Origin: Diploptera punctata
Lineage: Eukaryota > Arthropoda > Insecta > Blattodea > Blaberidae
DNA: 64,000 bases
NCBI GenBank assembly: GCA_030220185.1
Contig: JASPKZ010007422.1
Coordinates: 310,001-374,000, forward strand
Direction: 5' to 3'
The position numbers and the translations under genes are program-made. This document shows positions 63,879 to 64,000 of the stretch, one piece after another; the stretch's first letter is position 1, and every line of letters begins with the position of its first letter. A model generated the notes under the pieces. The model saw only the letters and a program-made list of their open reading frames with translations. It did not search any database and was not told the origin of the DNA.

Positions 63879-63963
63879 AGGGGAGTACTGGTGCCCGCTT
63901 TGCCGACAGCTGGCCAACTCCGTGCTGCCGCTGTCCCCGCAACTTGGAGAATGTGCGGCCATG
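63879..63963 (+). CDS. Ubr3: UBR3 exon o (last RING cysteines), end uncertain
   Basis: Acceptor CTGTTACAG; the first base completes an Arg codon. Encodes GEYWCPLCRQLANSVLPLSP then QLGECAAM. GEFxCPLCRQxANSVLP is the last pair of RING ligands in UBR3. A donor-like GTGAGG follows at 63964 in phase 0. The frame stays open to the window edge, so the exon may instead run on. The conserved cap region of UBR3 should follow outside the window. Confidence 0.9.
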
Positions 63964-64000
63964 GTGAGGTCACGACCTGCAAGTCTGCCATCTATAGTTG

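Overview
The window is nuclear DNA of an insect: spliced genes, introns of 1.0-7.2 kb, AT-rich sequence and a very heavy transposon load. The repeat mix (RTE-like LINEs, several tRNA-headed SINEs, Penelope-like elements) and large introns suggest a hemimetabolous insect such as a cockroach or termite; the order is inference, and nothing bacterial is present.

Two host genes are visible. On the + strand, 14 or 15 exons (32673 to about 63963, plus a doubtful mini-exon at 32055) encode the C-terminal half of the E3 ubiquitin ligase UBR3. All splice phases join without a break over about 830 codons, ending in the UBR-type RING whose zinc ligands are split over three exons. On the - strand, three phase-compatible exons (27247-27106, 19924-19672, 16804-16606) encode the N-terminal part of an unrecognised, probably secreted insect protein. 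No exon for the N-terminal half of UBR3 was found in the first 32 kb, so this gene may lie antisense inside a UBR3 intron.

Layout: 1-16.6 kb is mostly truncated LINEs, SINEs, microsatellites and a TTAA-flanked DNA element. 16.6-27.3 kb holds the - strand gene, with a decayed mariner in intron 2 and a large LINE in intron 1. 27.3-32.6 kb is repeats. 32.6-64 kb is UBR3, its introns packed with Penelope-like element (PLE) fragments, long palindromes, hammerhead-ribozyme-like motifs and a family of palindromic tRNA-like repeats.

The most interesting material is non-coding. (1) Long near-perfect inverted repeats carry hammerhead-like cores (CTGANGA, stem II, GAAA, very short stem III, NUH); two sit as insertions with 12-13 bp target-site duplications and no ORF. 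(2) A palindromic family of at least 12 loci carries tRNA-like sequences with Ser-type anticodon loops, often as divergent pairs, and was seen only inside the UBR3 introns. (3) UBR3 has a phase-1/phase-1 exon whose core motif is repeated in the next exon. All coordinates were read by eye; repeat boundaries are approximate unless a target-site duplication is stated.
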